In this document: positions 1 through 10,575 of the stretch, one piece after another | How the letters are laid out: each line of letters starts with the position of its first letter | Position numbering within the stretch: position 1 is the first letter of the stretch | Assembly: GCA_902630915.1 (NCBI GenBank) | Contig: CACOWD010000002.1 | Location: 1 to 64,000 of the forward strand | Reading direction: 5' to 3' | Origin: an uncultured Pelagibacteraceae bacterium | GTDB taxonomy: Bacteria > Pseudomonadota > Alphaproteobacteria > Pelagibacterales > Pelagibacteraceae | Length of the DNA: 64,000 bases | Program-made: the position numbers and the translations under genes | Notes under the pieces: generated by a model | Seen by the model: only the letters and a program-made list of their open reading frames with translations | The model's database searches: none | Told to the model about the DNA's origin: nothing

Positions 1-2
1 AT

Positions 3-1244
3 TTATTGAGAAATATAGTAACTGGCGGCACTTTATTTAATGAGCTAGGATTTTTCTATGTTGGTCCAATTGATGGTCATGATGTGGAAAATTTAGTCCA
101 TATATTTGAAAATGTAAAAAAATCTAATCACAAAGGTCCTGTGTTAATCCACGTAAGAACTCAAAAAGGGAAAGGTTATAAACCTGCAGAGGACTCAGGA
201 GATAAATATCATGGTGTTTCTAAATTTAATATTTCTACTGGTAAACAATCTAAATCAAATTCTAATATTCCTTCTTATACAAAAGTTTTTGCAGAAACCT
301 TAATTAAACATGCTGAACAAGATACGAAAATTATTGGTATTACTGGAGCAATGCCCTCTGGGACAGGTTTAAATCTGTTTGAAAAAAAATTTCCTGACAG
401 AACTTTTGATGTTGGTATAGCTGAGCAACATGCAGTTACTTTTGCAGCAGGTTTAGCTACAGAGGGTTTTAAACCATACGCAGCAATATATTCGACTTTT
501 TTACAAAGAGCCTATGACCAAGTAGTACATGACGTAGCTTTACAGTCATTACCAGTAAGATTTGCTATTGATAGAGCAGGATTGGTTGGTGCTGATGGAC
601 CAACCCATGCAGGCTCCTTTGATATCACCTATTTAGCAACTCTACCAAATTTTGTTGTTATGGCAGCTAGTGATGAAGCTGAACTTGTAAAAATGATTAA
701 TACCACAGTTGAAATTAATGACCGACCCTCAGCTTTTAGATATCCGCGTGGTAATGGTACAGGAGTAGTATTACCATCAATTAAAGAAGTTTTAAAAATC
801 GGCAAAGCGAGAGTCATTGAAGAGGGAAAAAAAGTTGCTATTTTAAATTTTGGAACAAGACTTGAAAAATGTAAAGAGGCGGCGGTAAAACTTTCTTTAA
901 CAGGCATAAAGCCTACTATTGTTGATGCAAGGTTTGCTAAACCTTTAGATGAAAAATTGATAATGGAGATAGCTACTAATCATGAAGTATTAATAACTAT
1001 CGAGGAGGGATCTATAGGAGGATTTGGCTCTCATGTTATGCAATTGTTGTCTGACCGTGGAGTCTTTGATACTGGTCTTAAGTTTAGATCAATGATACTT
1101 CCTGATAGATTTATAGATCAAGATACTCCAGAAAAAATGTATGAAATAGCTGGATTAGATAGTATATCCATTTATAACAAAGTAAAAGAAACTTTAAACT
1201 CTAATATTATTCTCGCGAAAAATAAAAATAAAATTTCTAATTAA
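3..1244 (+). CDS. dxs: 1-deoxy-D-xylulose-5-phosphate synthase, 3' part
   Basis: This is the C-terminal two thirds of DXS, the thiamine-diphosphate enzyme that condenses pyruvate and glyceraldehyde 3-phosphate in the first step of the MEP isoprenoid pathway. The frame is open to the left edge, so roughly 200-230 N-terminal residues lie outside the window and the first visible codon is not a start. Visible motifs are [20 protein letters not shown], the catalytic-Glu motif [30 protein letters not shown] of the pyrimidine-binding domain, and a transketolase C-terminal domain. It converges on aroC; the two stop codons interleave in one TTAA. Confidence 0.97.
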   Translation, partial: LLRNIVTGGTLFNELGFFYVGPIDGHDVENLVHIFENVKKSNHKGPVLIHVRTQKGKGYKPAEDSGDKYHGVSKFNISTGKQSKSNSNIPSYTKVFAETLIKHAEQDTKIIGITGAMPSGTGLNLFEKKFPDRTFDVGIAEQHAVTFAAGLATEGFKPYAAIYSTFLQRAYDQVVHDVALQSLPVRFAIDRAGLVGADGPTHAGSFDITYLATLPNFVVMAASDEAELVKMINTTVEINDRPSAFRYPRGNGTGVVLPSIKEVLKIGKARVIEEGKKVAILNFGTRLEKCKEAAVKLSLTGIKPTIVDARFAKPLDEKLIMEIATNHEVLITIEEGSIGGFGSHVMQLLSDRGVFDTGLKFRSMILPDRFIDQDTPEKMYEIAGLDSISIYNKVKETLNSNIILAKNKNKISN

Positions 1245-2323
1245 TCGCACTGTGCTCTATGCATTAAGAAATGGTCTAATAATACGCAATTTAACATTGC
1301 TTCACCTATAGGTACGGCTCTAATACCAACACATGGATCATGTCTTCCTTTCACAGAAATATTTGTGTTTTTCCCTTTTTTATTAATTGTATTTCTACTA
1401 GTTAATATTGATGAGGTAGGCTTAACTGCAAACGAGGCTACGATGTCTTGTCCTGATGAAATACCACCTAAAATTCCACCAGCTTGATTTGATTTAAAAT
1501 TTACTTTTCCTGATCCTTTTCTCATTTCGTCTGAGTTTTCCTCTCCACTTAAAAATGCAGCGTTCATTCCAGCGCCAATATTAACGCCCTTTACTGCATT
1601 AATACTCATTAGAGCTGCAGATATATCAGTATCCAACTTAGAATAAATAGGTGCACCTAAACCAACGGGAATCCCAGTTGCTCTTAATTCAATAATAGCT
1701 CCACAAGAAGAACCAGCTTTTCTTACAGCTAAAAGATATTTTTCCCAGAGTTTAACAGATTTTTTATCCGGGCAGAAAAAAGGATTTTTTCTTATTTCTT
1801 TATCATTCCAATTTGATTTATTACAAGACATTAAACCTAATTGAGTTACTGCTCCTATAACATTAAATTTTGAACTGATTAATTTTTTTAATACGATTTT
1901 AGCGACTGCACCAGCTGCCACTCTACATGCAGTTTCTCTAGCTGATTGCCTTCCACCTCCTCTATAATCTCTGATTCCATATTTTTTAAAATAAGTGTAA
2001 TCTGCATGACCAGGCCTAAATTTATCCCTAATGGTTTCGTAATCTCTTGACCTTTTATCTTCATTTTGAATTATAATGGATATCGGTGTTCCGGTAGTCT
2101 TTCCCTCAAATACGCCTGATAAAATTGTTACTTTGTCAGACTCCTTTCTTTGAGTAGTAAACTTTGACTGTCCTGGCCTCCTTCTATCCATATCTTTTTG
2201 AATATCTCTTTCAGACAGCGGTATATTGGGAGGACAGCCGTCTATAACACATCCTATCGCTGGGCCGTGAGACTCCCCCCAAGTTGTAAACCTAAATATT
2301 TTTCCAAAAGTATTAAAAGACAT
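1241..2323 (-). CDS. aroC: Chorismate synthase
   Basis: Chorismate synthase converts 5-enolpyruvylshikimate 3-phosphate to chorismate, the branch point for aromatic amino acids, folate and quinones, using reduced FMN. At 360 residues it has the usual length. Signature blocks are visible: [17 protein letters not shown] near the N-terminus, [24 protein letters not shown] and [16 protein letters not shown]. The ATG start lies 34 bases from the divergent pdxH start, so the two probably share a compact promoter region. No frame damage is seen. Confidence 0.97.
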   Translation of the reverse strand: MSFNTFGKIFRFTTWGESHGPAIGCVIDGCPPNIPLSERDIQKDMDRRRPGQSKFTTQRKESDKVTILSGVFEGKTTGTPISIIIQNEDKRSRDYETIRDKFRPGHADYTYFKKYGIRDYRGGGRQSARETACRVAAGAVAKIVLKKLISSKFNVIGAVTQLGLMSCNKSNWNDKEIRKNPFFCPDKKSVKLWEKYLLAVRKAGSSCGAIIELRATGIPVGLGAPIYSKLDTDISAALMSINAVKGVNIGAGMNAAFLSGEENSDEMRKGSGKVNFKSNQAGGILGGISSGQDIVASFAVKPTSSILTSRNTINKKGKNTNISVKGRHDPCVGIRAVPIGEAMLNCVLLDHFLMHRAQCD

Positions 2324-2357
2324 AGATAATTAATGTATAAATTATTTTAGAGAAATT

Positions 2358-2990
2358 ATGAATCAAAAAAATGGCAAAAATTCACTAGGATTAGACATTA
2401 TATTTGAAGATTTAGATGATCCTATAGAATTGTTTAAAAAATGGTTTTCAAAAGCTGAAGATACTGAGATTAATGACCCAAACGCTGTTGCTGTTGCAAC
2501 TTCAAATAAACATAATCAACCAAACGTTAGGATGGTTTTACTTAAGGGATTAAGCGAAAAAGGATTTGTTTTTTATACAAATTTTAATAGTAAAAAAGGA
2601 ACTGAGCTTAAAGAAAATCAAAAAGCCTCAATGTGCTTCCATTGGAAAAGCTTAAGACGTCAAGTAAGAGCTATTGGAAAAGTAGAGGAGGTTTCAACTA
2701 AAGAGGCAGATGATTACTTTAACTCACGACCATACAAAAATAGAATTGGCGCGTGGGCTTCATCACAATCAGAAATTTTAGACCGAAGAGAAACATTTAT
2801 ATTTAAAATAAACCAATTTGAAAAAAAATTTCCTGATCAAAAAAGAGTACCAAGACCTCCGCACTGGTCTGGTTGGAGATTATTACCCGAAGAAATAGAA
2901 TTTTGGTTAGATGGTGAAGGTAGAATACATGAAAGATTAAACTATAAAAAAAAAAACGGAAGATGGGAAAAAGAACTTCTTTATCCTTAA
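2358..2990 (+). CDS. pdxH: Pyridoxamine 5'-phosphate oxidase
   Basis: PdxH is the FMN-dependent oxidase that makes pyridoxal 5'-phosphate from pyridoxine or pyridoxamine phosphate, the last step of vitamin B6 synthesis. The 210-residue protein shows the split-barrel flavin fold motifs VRMVLLKG, YTNFNSKKGTEL and RQVRAIGKVEEV, and the family-typical C-terminal block PHWSGWRLLPEEIEFW with a conserved Arg-rich tail. Another B6 gene, pdxA, lies far away in this window (57.5 kb), so the pathway genes are dispersed. Its stop interleaves with that of the convergent prenyl synthase gene. Confidence 0.96.
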   Translation: MNQKNGKNSLGLDIIFEDLDDPIELFKKWFSKAEDTEINDPNAVAVATSNKHNQPNVRMVLLKGLSEKGFVFYTNFNSKKGTELKENQKASMCFHWKSLRRQVRAIGKVEEVSTKEADDYFNSRPYKNRIGAWASSQSEILDRRETFIFKINQFEKKFPDQKRVPRPPHWSGWRLLPEEIEFWLDGEGRIHERLNYKKKNGRWEKELLYP

Positions 2991-4000
2991 AAGGATCTAT
3001 TGAGACTGAAACTAGTTAAATTTTGTAGAATTCTTTTATCGTCAGTATCGGCAAATATAGCTAAGGCGTCATAGGAAACATTTACAAAGTATTCTGCTTT
3101 TTTGAATGTAGCTTCTACTGCTTTATATTTATTTATTAAAGCAAGAGTCTCATGAAAATCTTCTTCAGTTCTATTTTCTTTATTCATTATCTTAGTTAAA
3201 AAACTCTTCTCTTTATCATTCCCTTTCTGAAATATTGAAATTAATGGTAATGTGACTTTTCCTTCAAAAAAATCTTTACCTATTTCTTTTCCAAATAATT
3301 TTTCTTTTGCATAATAATCGAGAGCATCATCTGCAATTTGAAATGCCAAGCCTAAATTTTTTCCATACGATTCTAATGCCTTTTTTTCTTTATCATTACT
3401 TTTAGATAAACAAGCTCCTGTTTTTGTTGCAGCTGAAAATAGCGATGCAGTTTTCAAATTAATTATATTGATATATGTTTCTTCTAATAAATCAGCCTCT
3501 CCTTTATGTTGAAGTTGCATAATTTCACCTTGTGCAATTTTTGAGGATGTAGAAGATAACAATTTTAAAACTTCTAAATCGCCGTCTTCTACCATCATTT
3601 CAAAACATCTACTTAATAAATAATCACCAACTAAAATTGAAGATTGATTTCCCCAAATAGAATTAGTCGTTCGAGATCCTCTTCTTAGCTTGCTTTCATC
3701 AATCACATCATCATGTAGCAAAGTTGCCGAATGAATTAGTTCGACGCAAGCTGCCAAATTTATGTCTCTATCTTGCCCTTTGAAGCCCGTTAATTTTGCA
3801 GATCCTAACGTCAATAGCGCTCTTAATCTTTTTCCTCCTGAACTTAGGTGGTGATTACTCATTTTCTCAATAAGCTCTACGTCACTTTTTAGCTTTAGTT
3901 GAATTATTCCTTCAACTTTATCAAGCCTTTCACTCAGCAGATTTTTCAGTTCTGAGTAAGCCGAATTTGCCGATTTTTTTAGCGGTACAACTGATCCCAT
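2987..4000 (-). CDS. ispB: Trans-polyprenyl diphosphate synthase (octa/decaprenyl type)
   Basis: This 337-residue all-trans polyprenyl synthase extends farnesyl or geranylgeranyl diphosphate with isopentenyl diphosphate, most likely to make the ubiquinone side chain. The two Asp-rich motifs are clear: LLHDDVIDESKLRRG (first, with the chain-length region before it) and LAFQIADDALDYY (second). The family is certain. The product chain length (octaprenyl or decaprenyl, as in many alphaproteobacteria) cannot be read from the sequence, so the symbol is by analogy. The gene is transcribed away from the S49 peptidase gene. Confidence 0.9.
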   Translation of the reverse strand: MGSVVPLKKSANSAYSELKNLLSERLDKVEGIIQLKLKSDVELIEKMSNHHLSSGGKRLRALLTLGSAKLTGFKGQDRDINLAACVELIHSATLLHDDVIDESKLRRGSRTTNSIWGNQSSILVGDYLLSRCFEMMVEDGDLEVLKLLSSTSSKIAQGEIMQLQHKGEADLLEETYINIINLKTASLFSAATKTGACLSKSNDKEKKALESYGKNLGLAFQIADDALDYYAKEKLFGKEIGKDFFEGKVTLPLISIFQKGNDKEKSFLTKIMNKENRTEEDFHETLALINKYKAVEATFKKAEYFVNVSYDALAIFADTDDKRILQNLTSFSLNRSF

Positions 4001-4125
4001 TTGTAATATTTATATTTGTTTTTCTCCGATAATAAATTTTTTAATGGTAACGTGGTGACGCACCCACAATTCAACTATAAGTAGCGCAATTATTAATTAA
4101 AATTTAAATTTTTACTGTTATAAGA

Positions 4126-4959
4126 ATGAATAATCATCGTAAATATATGTTTTCATTTTTGAAGAAAAAAAAAGTAGTACCACATGTGAGACTAACTGGA
4201 ATAATTGGCTCAGGCGGTAGATTCAAACAAGGCATGGAGTTAGCTAACCAAAGAGATATATTGAAAAAAGCTTTTTCAGTTAAAAAAATATCTCATGTTG
4301 CTATTTCCATAAATTCACCTGGAGGATCACCAGTTCAGTCACACTTAATTTACAGTTATATAAGACAATTAGCCGAAAAAAATAAAGTAAAAGTAATTAT
4401 TTTTGCTGAAGATGTTGCTGCCTCTGGAGGATATTTTATTGCTTGTGCAGGGGATGAAATATATGCAAATTCTAGTTCAATTATCGGCTCGATTGGGGTG
4501 ATATCGGCTTCATTTGGTTTTAAAGATTTAATTCAAAAAATTGGAGTTGAAAGAAGAGTTTATACTGCTGGAAAAAACAAAAGCACATTAGATCCTTTTA
4601 AAGAAGAAAAAGAAGATGATATAAAAAGATTAAAAACCATACAATTAGAGCTGCATGAGGACTTTATAAAGGTTGTGCAAAAAAGCAGAGGATCAAAGCT
4701 TAAAGACCCAGAAAAAAATAATATTTTTACCGGAGAGTTTTGGACAGGAAAAACATCGCTCACACTTGGGTTAATTGATGGCATCGGTAATGCTGATCAA
4801 GTTTTAAAAGAAAAATTTGGAGAAAAGGTAATTATAAAAACTTTTGAAAAACCAAAAGGTTTCCTTGCAAGAAAACTATCTTCGTCAATTCAAAATCCTG
4901 TTGATGAATTAGTTAATATTATTGAAGAAAAATCGATGTGGCAAAAATTTGGTTTATAA
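4126..4959 (+). CDS. S49 family serine peptidase (SppA/SohB-like)
   Basis: A 277-residue S49 peptidase of the signal-peptide-peptidase/SohB type, expected to degrade residual signal peptides or membrane-protein fragments. Motifs are SINSPGGSPVQS, the nucleophile block DVAASGGYFIACAGDEIYA (Ser100 by position) and YTAGKNKSTLDPF, which should contain the Lys of the Ser/Lys dyad. No clear N-terminal membrane anchor is seen, unlike E. coli SppA, so it is a short single-domain form. An alternative ATG at 4147 would remove seven residues. The gene is followed at once by glyQ (no gap), suggesting co-transcription with glyQ-glyS. Confidence 0.9.
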   Translation: MNNHRKYMFSFLKKKKVVPHVRLTGIIGSGGRFKQGMELANQRDILKKAFSVKKISHVAISINSPGGSPVQSHLIYSYIRQLAEKNKVKVIIFAEDVAASGGYFIACAGDEIYANSSSIIGSIGVISASFGFKDLIQKIGVERRVYTAGKNKSTLDPFKEEKEDDIKRLKTIQLELHEDFIKVVQKSRGSKLKDPEKNNIFTGEFWTGKTSLTLGLIDGIGNADQVLKEKFGEKVIIKTFEKPKGFLARKLSSSIQNPVDELVNIIEEKSMWQKFGL

Positions 4960-5856
4960 ATGCCAGCTAAAAAAAAATTTAAAACACAAATATCAAAGAA
5001 AATAAATTTTTTATCTTTTCAAGATATAATACTAAATCTTCAAAAATTCTGGGGTAAAAATGGATGTGTTATTTTACAACCTTATGATATAGAGGTTGGA
5101 GCAGGAACTTTTCACCCAGCAACAACTTTGAGATCTCTTGGCCCAAAACCATGGAGAGCAGCTTATGTCCAGCCATCACGAAGACCAACGGACGGTAGAT
5201 ATGGTGAAAATCCAAATCGACTACAGCATTATTATCAATATCAAGTAATTATCAAACCTTCTCCAAAAAATATTAAGCAACTCTATTTAAAAAGTTTAGC
5301 TACTATTGGTATCGATGTTAAAAATCATGACATTCGTTTTGTAGAAGACGATTGGGAGAGTCCAACTTTAGGAGCAGCTGGCTTGGGGTGGGAAGTCTGG
5401 TGTGATGGAATGGAGATAACTCAATTCACTTATTTCCAACAAATGACTGGAATTGAATGCAACCCTGTACCAGTAGAAATTACATATGGTTTGGAAAGAC
5501 TTTGTATGTTTGTTCAAGGTAAAAATAATGTTTTTGATCTTGATTGGAACAATGAGGGAGTCAAATATAAAGACATTTTTTTTCAAGCCGAGAAAGAATT
5601 TTCTGCTTATAATTTTGAATTTGCAAATACAAATACTTTACTTAAAAGTTTTGAAAATACAGAAAACGAATGTAAATCTTTACTAGAAAAAAAACTTTCA
5701 TTACCAGCTTACGATCAATGTTTAAAAGCAAGTCATATTTTTAATCTATTAGATGCTCGCGGCGTCATTGGTGTTGCAGAGAGAACTGGTTATATCACTA
5801 GAATTAGAGAGCTTGCTAAAGGTTGTGGTGCTCTGTGGTTAAGCTCACAAAATTAA
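4960..5856 (+). CDS. glyQ: Glycine--tRNA ligase alpha subunit
   Basis: This is the catalytic alpha subunit of the bacterial alpha2beta2 glycyl-tRNA synthetase. The 298-residue protein carries the class II core, with motifs [35 protein letters not shown] and [20 protein letters not shown]. It has an N-terminal basic extension of about 15 residues (Lys-rich) before the conserved FQDIILNLQ. The ATG directly follows the peptidase stop, and glyS starts three bases after the glyQ stop, so the three genes form one transcription unit. Confidence 0.97.
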   Translation: MPAKKKFKTQISKKINFLSFQDIILNLQKFWGKNGCVILQPYDIEVGAGTFHPATTLRSLGPKPWRAAYVQPSRRPTDGRYGENPNRLQHYYQYQVIIKPSPKNIKQLYLKSLATIGIDVKNHDIRFVEDDWESPTLGAAGLGWEVWCDGMEITQFTYFQQMTGIECNPVPVEITYGLERLCMFVQGKNNVFDLDWNNEGVKYKDIFFQAEKEFSAYNFEFANTNTLLKSFENTENECKSLLEKKLSLPAYDQCLKASHIFNLLDARGVIGVAERTGYITRIRELAKGCGALWLSSQN

Positions 5857-5859
5857 ATT

Positions 5860-7914
5860 ATGGCAGAATTTTTATTGGAATTATATAGTGAAGAAATTCC
5901 TCCACAATTACAAATAGAGGCAAGAATTCAAATAAGACAATTTGTTGAAAACTCTTTTGAAGAACACAACATTAAGTACAAAGATCTATCAGTTTATTCT
6001 TCACCAACAAGATTAACATTATTCGTGAGAGAACTTGCTGAAAAAATTAAAACAGAGGAAAAAAACATCAAAGGACCTAAAGTAGACTCCAACGATCAAG
6101 TGATTCAAGGCTTTCTACAAGCAAAAAATGTTTCTGAGAAAGACTTAATTAAGAAAGATACTGACAAGGGAAAATTTTATTTTATCAAAACAAAACCCCA
6201 ATCAATTTTAGTAGAAGATTTGTTAATCAAAGTAATTCCAAAAGCAATAGGATCAATTACCTGGAAAAAATCAATGAAATGGTCAGATCATGGTCTGATG
6301 TGGGGCAGGCCCCTAAGGTCAATATTTGCAAGTTATAACAATAAAAAATTGCCATTTAAATTTGAGCACCTCGAAACTACAGATGAAGTAATTCTTGAAC
6401 AAGATTTAGTTATCAAAACTAAAAAAATAAGGGATTTTAAAGATTACATAAATTTTTTAAAAAGCAATAAAATAATCTTTGATCATAAGGAGAGAGAGGA
6501 GATTATTCTTAAAAAAATTAGTTCATTTTCTAAATCTAAAGAGTACAAAGAAAACTTAAATCCAAAACTTTTAGAAGAAGTCGTTAATATAGTGGAAGAT
6601 CCAAATATACTTCATATAAGTTTTAGTAAAAGTTATTTAGAAATACCTAAGGAAATTATAATCTCTACACTAGAAAAACAACAAAGATATTTCCCAATTT
6701 TTGATAATAGAGAACGATTAACTAATCATTTTTTCGTCGTAGCAAATAAAAAAGATGAAAAAAAATTAATTACCCAAGGAAATAGAAGAGTTGTAGAAGC
6801 TAGACTAGCAGATGCCAAATTTTTTTGGGATAAAGATAAATCTAAAAATTTAATCAAACAAATAGCCAATCTAAAATCGGTGACCTTCTATGAAAAACTA
6901 GGAACTATATATGAGAAAACGCAAAGATTGAGACAGTTAGCCGGTCTATTATCAGATGACTTAAATATTAATAAGGAAAAAATTCAAGTTGCAGCTTCAA
7001 TCTCAAAATCTGATTTATGTTCAGACTTAGTTGGAGAATATCCAGAACTTCAAGGTGTTATGGGAAAATATTTTGCGTTAGCACAAGGATTTGAAAAAGA
7101 TATAGCTAACTCAGTCAGTGACCATTATTTACCTATTGGTCTTACTTCAGCATTACCTAAGAAACCTTTCAGTTACTCGATTTCTATAGTAGATAAAATA
7201 GATACTTTGGTTGGTTTTTTTGTCATAGATGAAAAACCTACTAGCTCAAAGGATCCTTTTGCGTTAAGAAGAGCCGCAATTGGATTGCTTAGAATAATTA
7301 TCGAAAATAAATTATCATTTAAATTAAGAGATTTAATTAGTTATGCAATAAGACTTTACCAAGAACAAGGTGTTGAAATTAAAAATGATAATACTGAGCA
7401 ACAAGTTCTAGAATTTATAAAGGAAAGAATGCGAAACGTATTAAAATTAAAAAATATTAAAACTGATATTATTGAAGCATCAATTAGCTCTCACGTTGGT
7501 GATAATTTCTTAGCTCTTTATGCAAAAACAATCTTAATGAATAAATATAAAAACAAAGGCGTTGGTCTTAATGCAATAAGCTCGTATAAAAGAGCCTCAA
7601 ATATCTTAGAAAAAACAAAAAAAAGAATCACTGGTAGACCTGATGCGGTATTATTTAGAAAAGACGAGGAGAAAATACTTCATGAAAAAATAAATGAGAT
7701 CCGAAAAGCCTTTACAGTAAAAGATGATAATAAAGACTACGAAAGCTTGTTGATAAAACTTTCTGATACTAAGGAATTTACGGATAATTTTTTTGACAAC
7801 GTCGTAGTAAATGACGAAAATCATGATATTAAAAATAATCGATTAGAGTTGCTAAAAATGTATTGTAACACTTTTGATAACTTTATTGATTTTTCGAAGT
7901 TAGAAGGTCTGTAA
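5860..7914 (+). CDS. glyS: Glycine--tRNA ligase beta subunit
   Basis: The beta subunit of glycyl-tRNA synthetase binds tRNA(Gly) and is required for charging. The 684-residue protein begins with the typical MAEFLLELYSEEIPPQ and includes GRPLRSIFASY, the HD-like domain region with SDLCSDLVGEYPELQGVMG, and the C-terminal anticodon-binding domain with DPFALRRAAIGLLRII. It pairs with glyQ just upstream. Its TAA overlaps by one base an ATG at 7914, which is the natural start of the next gene, pyruvate phosphate dikinase, in a frame that is then interrupted. Confidence 0.97.
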   Translation: MAEFLLELYSEEIPPQLQIEARIQIRQFVENSFEEHNIKYKDLSVYSSPTRLTLFVRELAEKIKTEEKNIKGPKVDSNDQVIQGFLQAKNVSEKDLIKKDTDKGKFYFIKTKPQSILVEDLLIKVIPKAIGSITWKKSMKWSDHGLMWGRPLRSIFASYNNKKLPFKFEHLETTDEVILEQDLVIKTKKIRDFKDYINFLKSNKIIFDHKEREEIILKKISSFSKSKEYKENLNPKLLEEVVNIVEDPNILHISFSKSYLEIPKEIIISTLEKQQRYFPIFDNRERLTNHFFVVANKKDEKKLITQGNRRVVEARLADAKFFWDKDKSKNLIKQIANLKSVTFYEKLGTIYEKTQRLRQLAGLLSDDLNINKEKIQVAASISKSDLCSDLVGEYPELQGVMGKYFALAQGFEKDIANSVSDHYLPIGLTSALPKKPFSYSISIVDKIDTLVGFFVIDEKPTSSKDPFALRRAAIGLLRIIIENKLSFKLRDLISYAIRLYQEQGVEIKNDNTEQQVLEFIKERMRNVLKLKNIKTDIIEASISSHVGDNFLALYAKTILMNKYKNKGVGLNAISSYKRASNILEKTKKRITGRPDAVLFRKDEEKILHEKINEIRKAFTVKDDNKDYESLLIKLSDTKEFTDNFFDNVVVNDENHDIKNNRLELLKMYCNTFDNFIDFSKLEGL

Positions 7915-10575
7915 TGGCAAAAATAGTATTTAGTTTTGACGATAAATCCTCCAAAAAAATTAAAGAATAAAAAAAATATTTTAGGCGGAAAAGGAGCAAA
8001 CCTTGGTGAGATGGGTAGACTAGGTTTACCCGTTCCCCCAGGATTTACTATAACAACGGATGCTTGCGACCTTTTTTATAAAAATAAAAAAAAATTACCA
8101 AAAAAAGTAATTAAAAACATTCAGATAGAACTGAAAAAAATTGAAAAGAAAACTCATAAAAAATTCGGCGATCTTGAAAATCCTCTATTAGTTTCAGTTA
8201 GATCAGGAGCTAGAATTTCAATGCCTGGAATGATGGATACAATCCTCAATCTTGGTCTAAATGATAAAACAGTTGAGTCTTTAAAAAAGAAAACATCTAA
8301 CGGAAGATTTGCTAAAGATAGTTATAGAAGATTCATACAAATGTATAGTAGCGTAGTTTTGGGTGTAGAAGGTCATTTATTTGAAGAGCTGATTGATAAT
8401 TACAAGTTGACCAAGGGAGTATTGCTAGACACAGATTTAGATGAAAACGATTGGGATGGTTTAATTATAAATTTTAAAGATTTAGTAAAAAAAGAAAAAA
8501 AAATTAATTTTCCTCAAAACGTTAAAGAACAATTATTAGGAGCAATTAATGCTGTATTTTTATCATGGGATAGTCAAAGAGCAAAAACTTATAGAAAATT
8601 AAATCAGATACCGCATCATTGGGGTACAGCTGTAAATGTTCAAGCTATGGTATTTGGAAACATGGGTGATGATTGTTCAACAGGTGTTGCTTTTACAAGG
8701 AATCCCTCAACCGGTGAAAATTCTTTCTTTGGTGAGTTCTTGATTAATGCACAAGGTGAGGATGTAGTGGCTGGCACCAGAACACCTCAGTACATAACAA
8801 AAAAAGCTAAAGAAGAATCTGGATCAAATTATCCCTCCATGGAAGAGGCGATGCCTAAAGTTTATAAAGAACTTGCGAAAGTATTTCTTAAGTTAGAAAA
8901 GCATTATAAAGATATGCAAGATATTGAGTTTACAGTAGAGAACAATAAACTTTGGATGCTACAAACAAGATCTGGAAAAAGAACAGCCAAAGCTGCGATT
9001 AAAATTGCAGTGGATATGGTTAAAGAAAAATTAATTTCAAAAAAAGAAGCAATCAAAAGGATTGATCCAAATTCTTTAGATACTTTATTACATCCTACTT
9101 TAGACGAAAAAGTTGAAAAAGAGGTAATTGCTTCAGGTTTGCCTGCATCACCAGGGGCCGCAAGTGGTAAAGTCGTTTTTACTGCTGACGAGGCGGAGAA
9201 ATTAAACGGCATGATGCAAGATACAATATTAGTAAGGCTAGAAACATCACCAGAGGATATACACGGAATGCATGCAGCTAAAGGCATTCTTACCGCTAGG
9301 GGAGGTATGACAAGCCATGCTGCAGTAGTAGCGAGAGGAATGGGAAGACCATGTGTTTCAGGCTCTAGTGAAATAACAATAGATTATGAATTAAAACAAT
9401 TCAAAGCTGGGGATACAATTATTAAAGAGGGAGATATAATTACTATAGACGGTGGTAGTGGTAAAGTAATGAATGGATTAGTTCCTACTGTTCAACCAGA
9501 AATTTCTGGATACTTCTCCACAATAATGAAATGGGCTGATGAGTTTAGAAAATTAAAAGTAAGGACAAATGCTGAAACAGAAGTAGATAGCAAAACAGCT
9601 AGAGAGTTTGGCGCTGAAGGAATTGGCTTATGTAGAACTGAACATATGTTCTTTGACGAAGAGAGAATTTTATCTGTAAGACAAATGATTTTATCAAAAT
9701 CAAAAGAGGATAGAAATAGCGCGTTAGATAAACTTTTACCACATCAAAAAGAAGACTTTAAAAAAATATTTAAGGTTATGTCAGGCTTACCTGTCACAGT
9801 AAGATTATTAGATCCACCACTTCATGAATTTTTACCAAAAGATGATAAAGACATAGAGGAAGTAGCAAGATCTTTAAATTTATCAGCAAAAGAGGTTAAA
9901 GATAGAATAGCAGAACTCCACGAGGAAAACCCAATGCTTGGACATAGAGGATGTAGACTTGGTATTTCTTTTCCAGAGATTTATAAGATGCAATGTAGAG
10001 CAATATTTGAAGCTACAGTCGAGTTAAAAAAGCAAAAAGTAAAAGCAGCTTTTGTAGAAATAATGATACCGTTGGTGTCAACTGAGTCTGAATTAAAAAT
10101 TTTAAGAACTTTAGTTAACAAAATAGCTAAAGAAATAGAAAAAGAAAATAAACTAAAACTTGAGTATATGGTCGGCACTATGATTGAATTACCAAGAGCC
10201 GCTTTACAAGCTAAGTCTATTTCAAAACATGCTGATTTTTTTAGCTTTGGAACTAATGATTTAACTCAAACAACTTATGGAATAAGCCGGGATGACTCAG
10301 GAAAATTTTTAAATGATTATATTGATAATAAAATTTTTGATGTAGATCCATTTGTAAGTATTGATCAAAATGGAGTAGGGGAACTTGTAGAAATTGCGTC
10401 TTCAAGAGGTAGAAAAATAAATAAAAATATTAAATTAGGTATTTGCGGTGAACACGGAGGCGATCCAAAGAGTATTGAGTTTTGTTCTAGAACAGGACTA
10501 AACTATGTTTCCTGCTCTCCATTTAGAGTACCTGTAGCAAGATTGGCTGCTGCTCAAGCAGAATTATCTAAATAA
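7914..10575 (+). CDS. ppdK: Pyruvate, phosphate dikinase, with an apparent one-base frameshift near the start
   Basis: PPDK interconverts pyruvate + ATP + Pi and phosphoenolpyruvate + AMP + PPi. The uninterrupted frame (7936-10575, 879 residues from a TTG) carries NILGGKGANLGEMGRLGLPVPPG, the phospho-His motif GGMTSHAAVVARGMGRPCVSG and the C-terminal GICGEHGGDPKSIEFC. The better start is the ATG at 7914, overlapping the glyS stop. It reads MAKIVFSFDDKSSKK, a normal PPDK N-terminus, but hits TAA at 7968-7970. Removing one A from the A7 run at 7953-7959 joins the two frames as KSSKKLKNKKNILGGKG. Whether this is a sequence error, a mutation, slippage, or simple use of the TTG cannot be settled here; the TTG has no Shine-Dalgarno sequence. 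The gene converges on nadC with a 12-base overlap. Confidence 0.93.

Noticed and set aside
4001..4125. Possible RNA or small gene between ispB and the S49 peptidase gene
   Set aside because: No frame, hairpin with T-tract or recognisable riboswitch element was found; it is probably just promoter space.
8904..9287. A 127-codon minus-strand frame inside ppdK and similar frames inside other genes
   Set aside because: They lie wholly within strongly conserved genes on the other strand, have low-complexity Ser/Phe-rich sequence, and show no domain.
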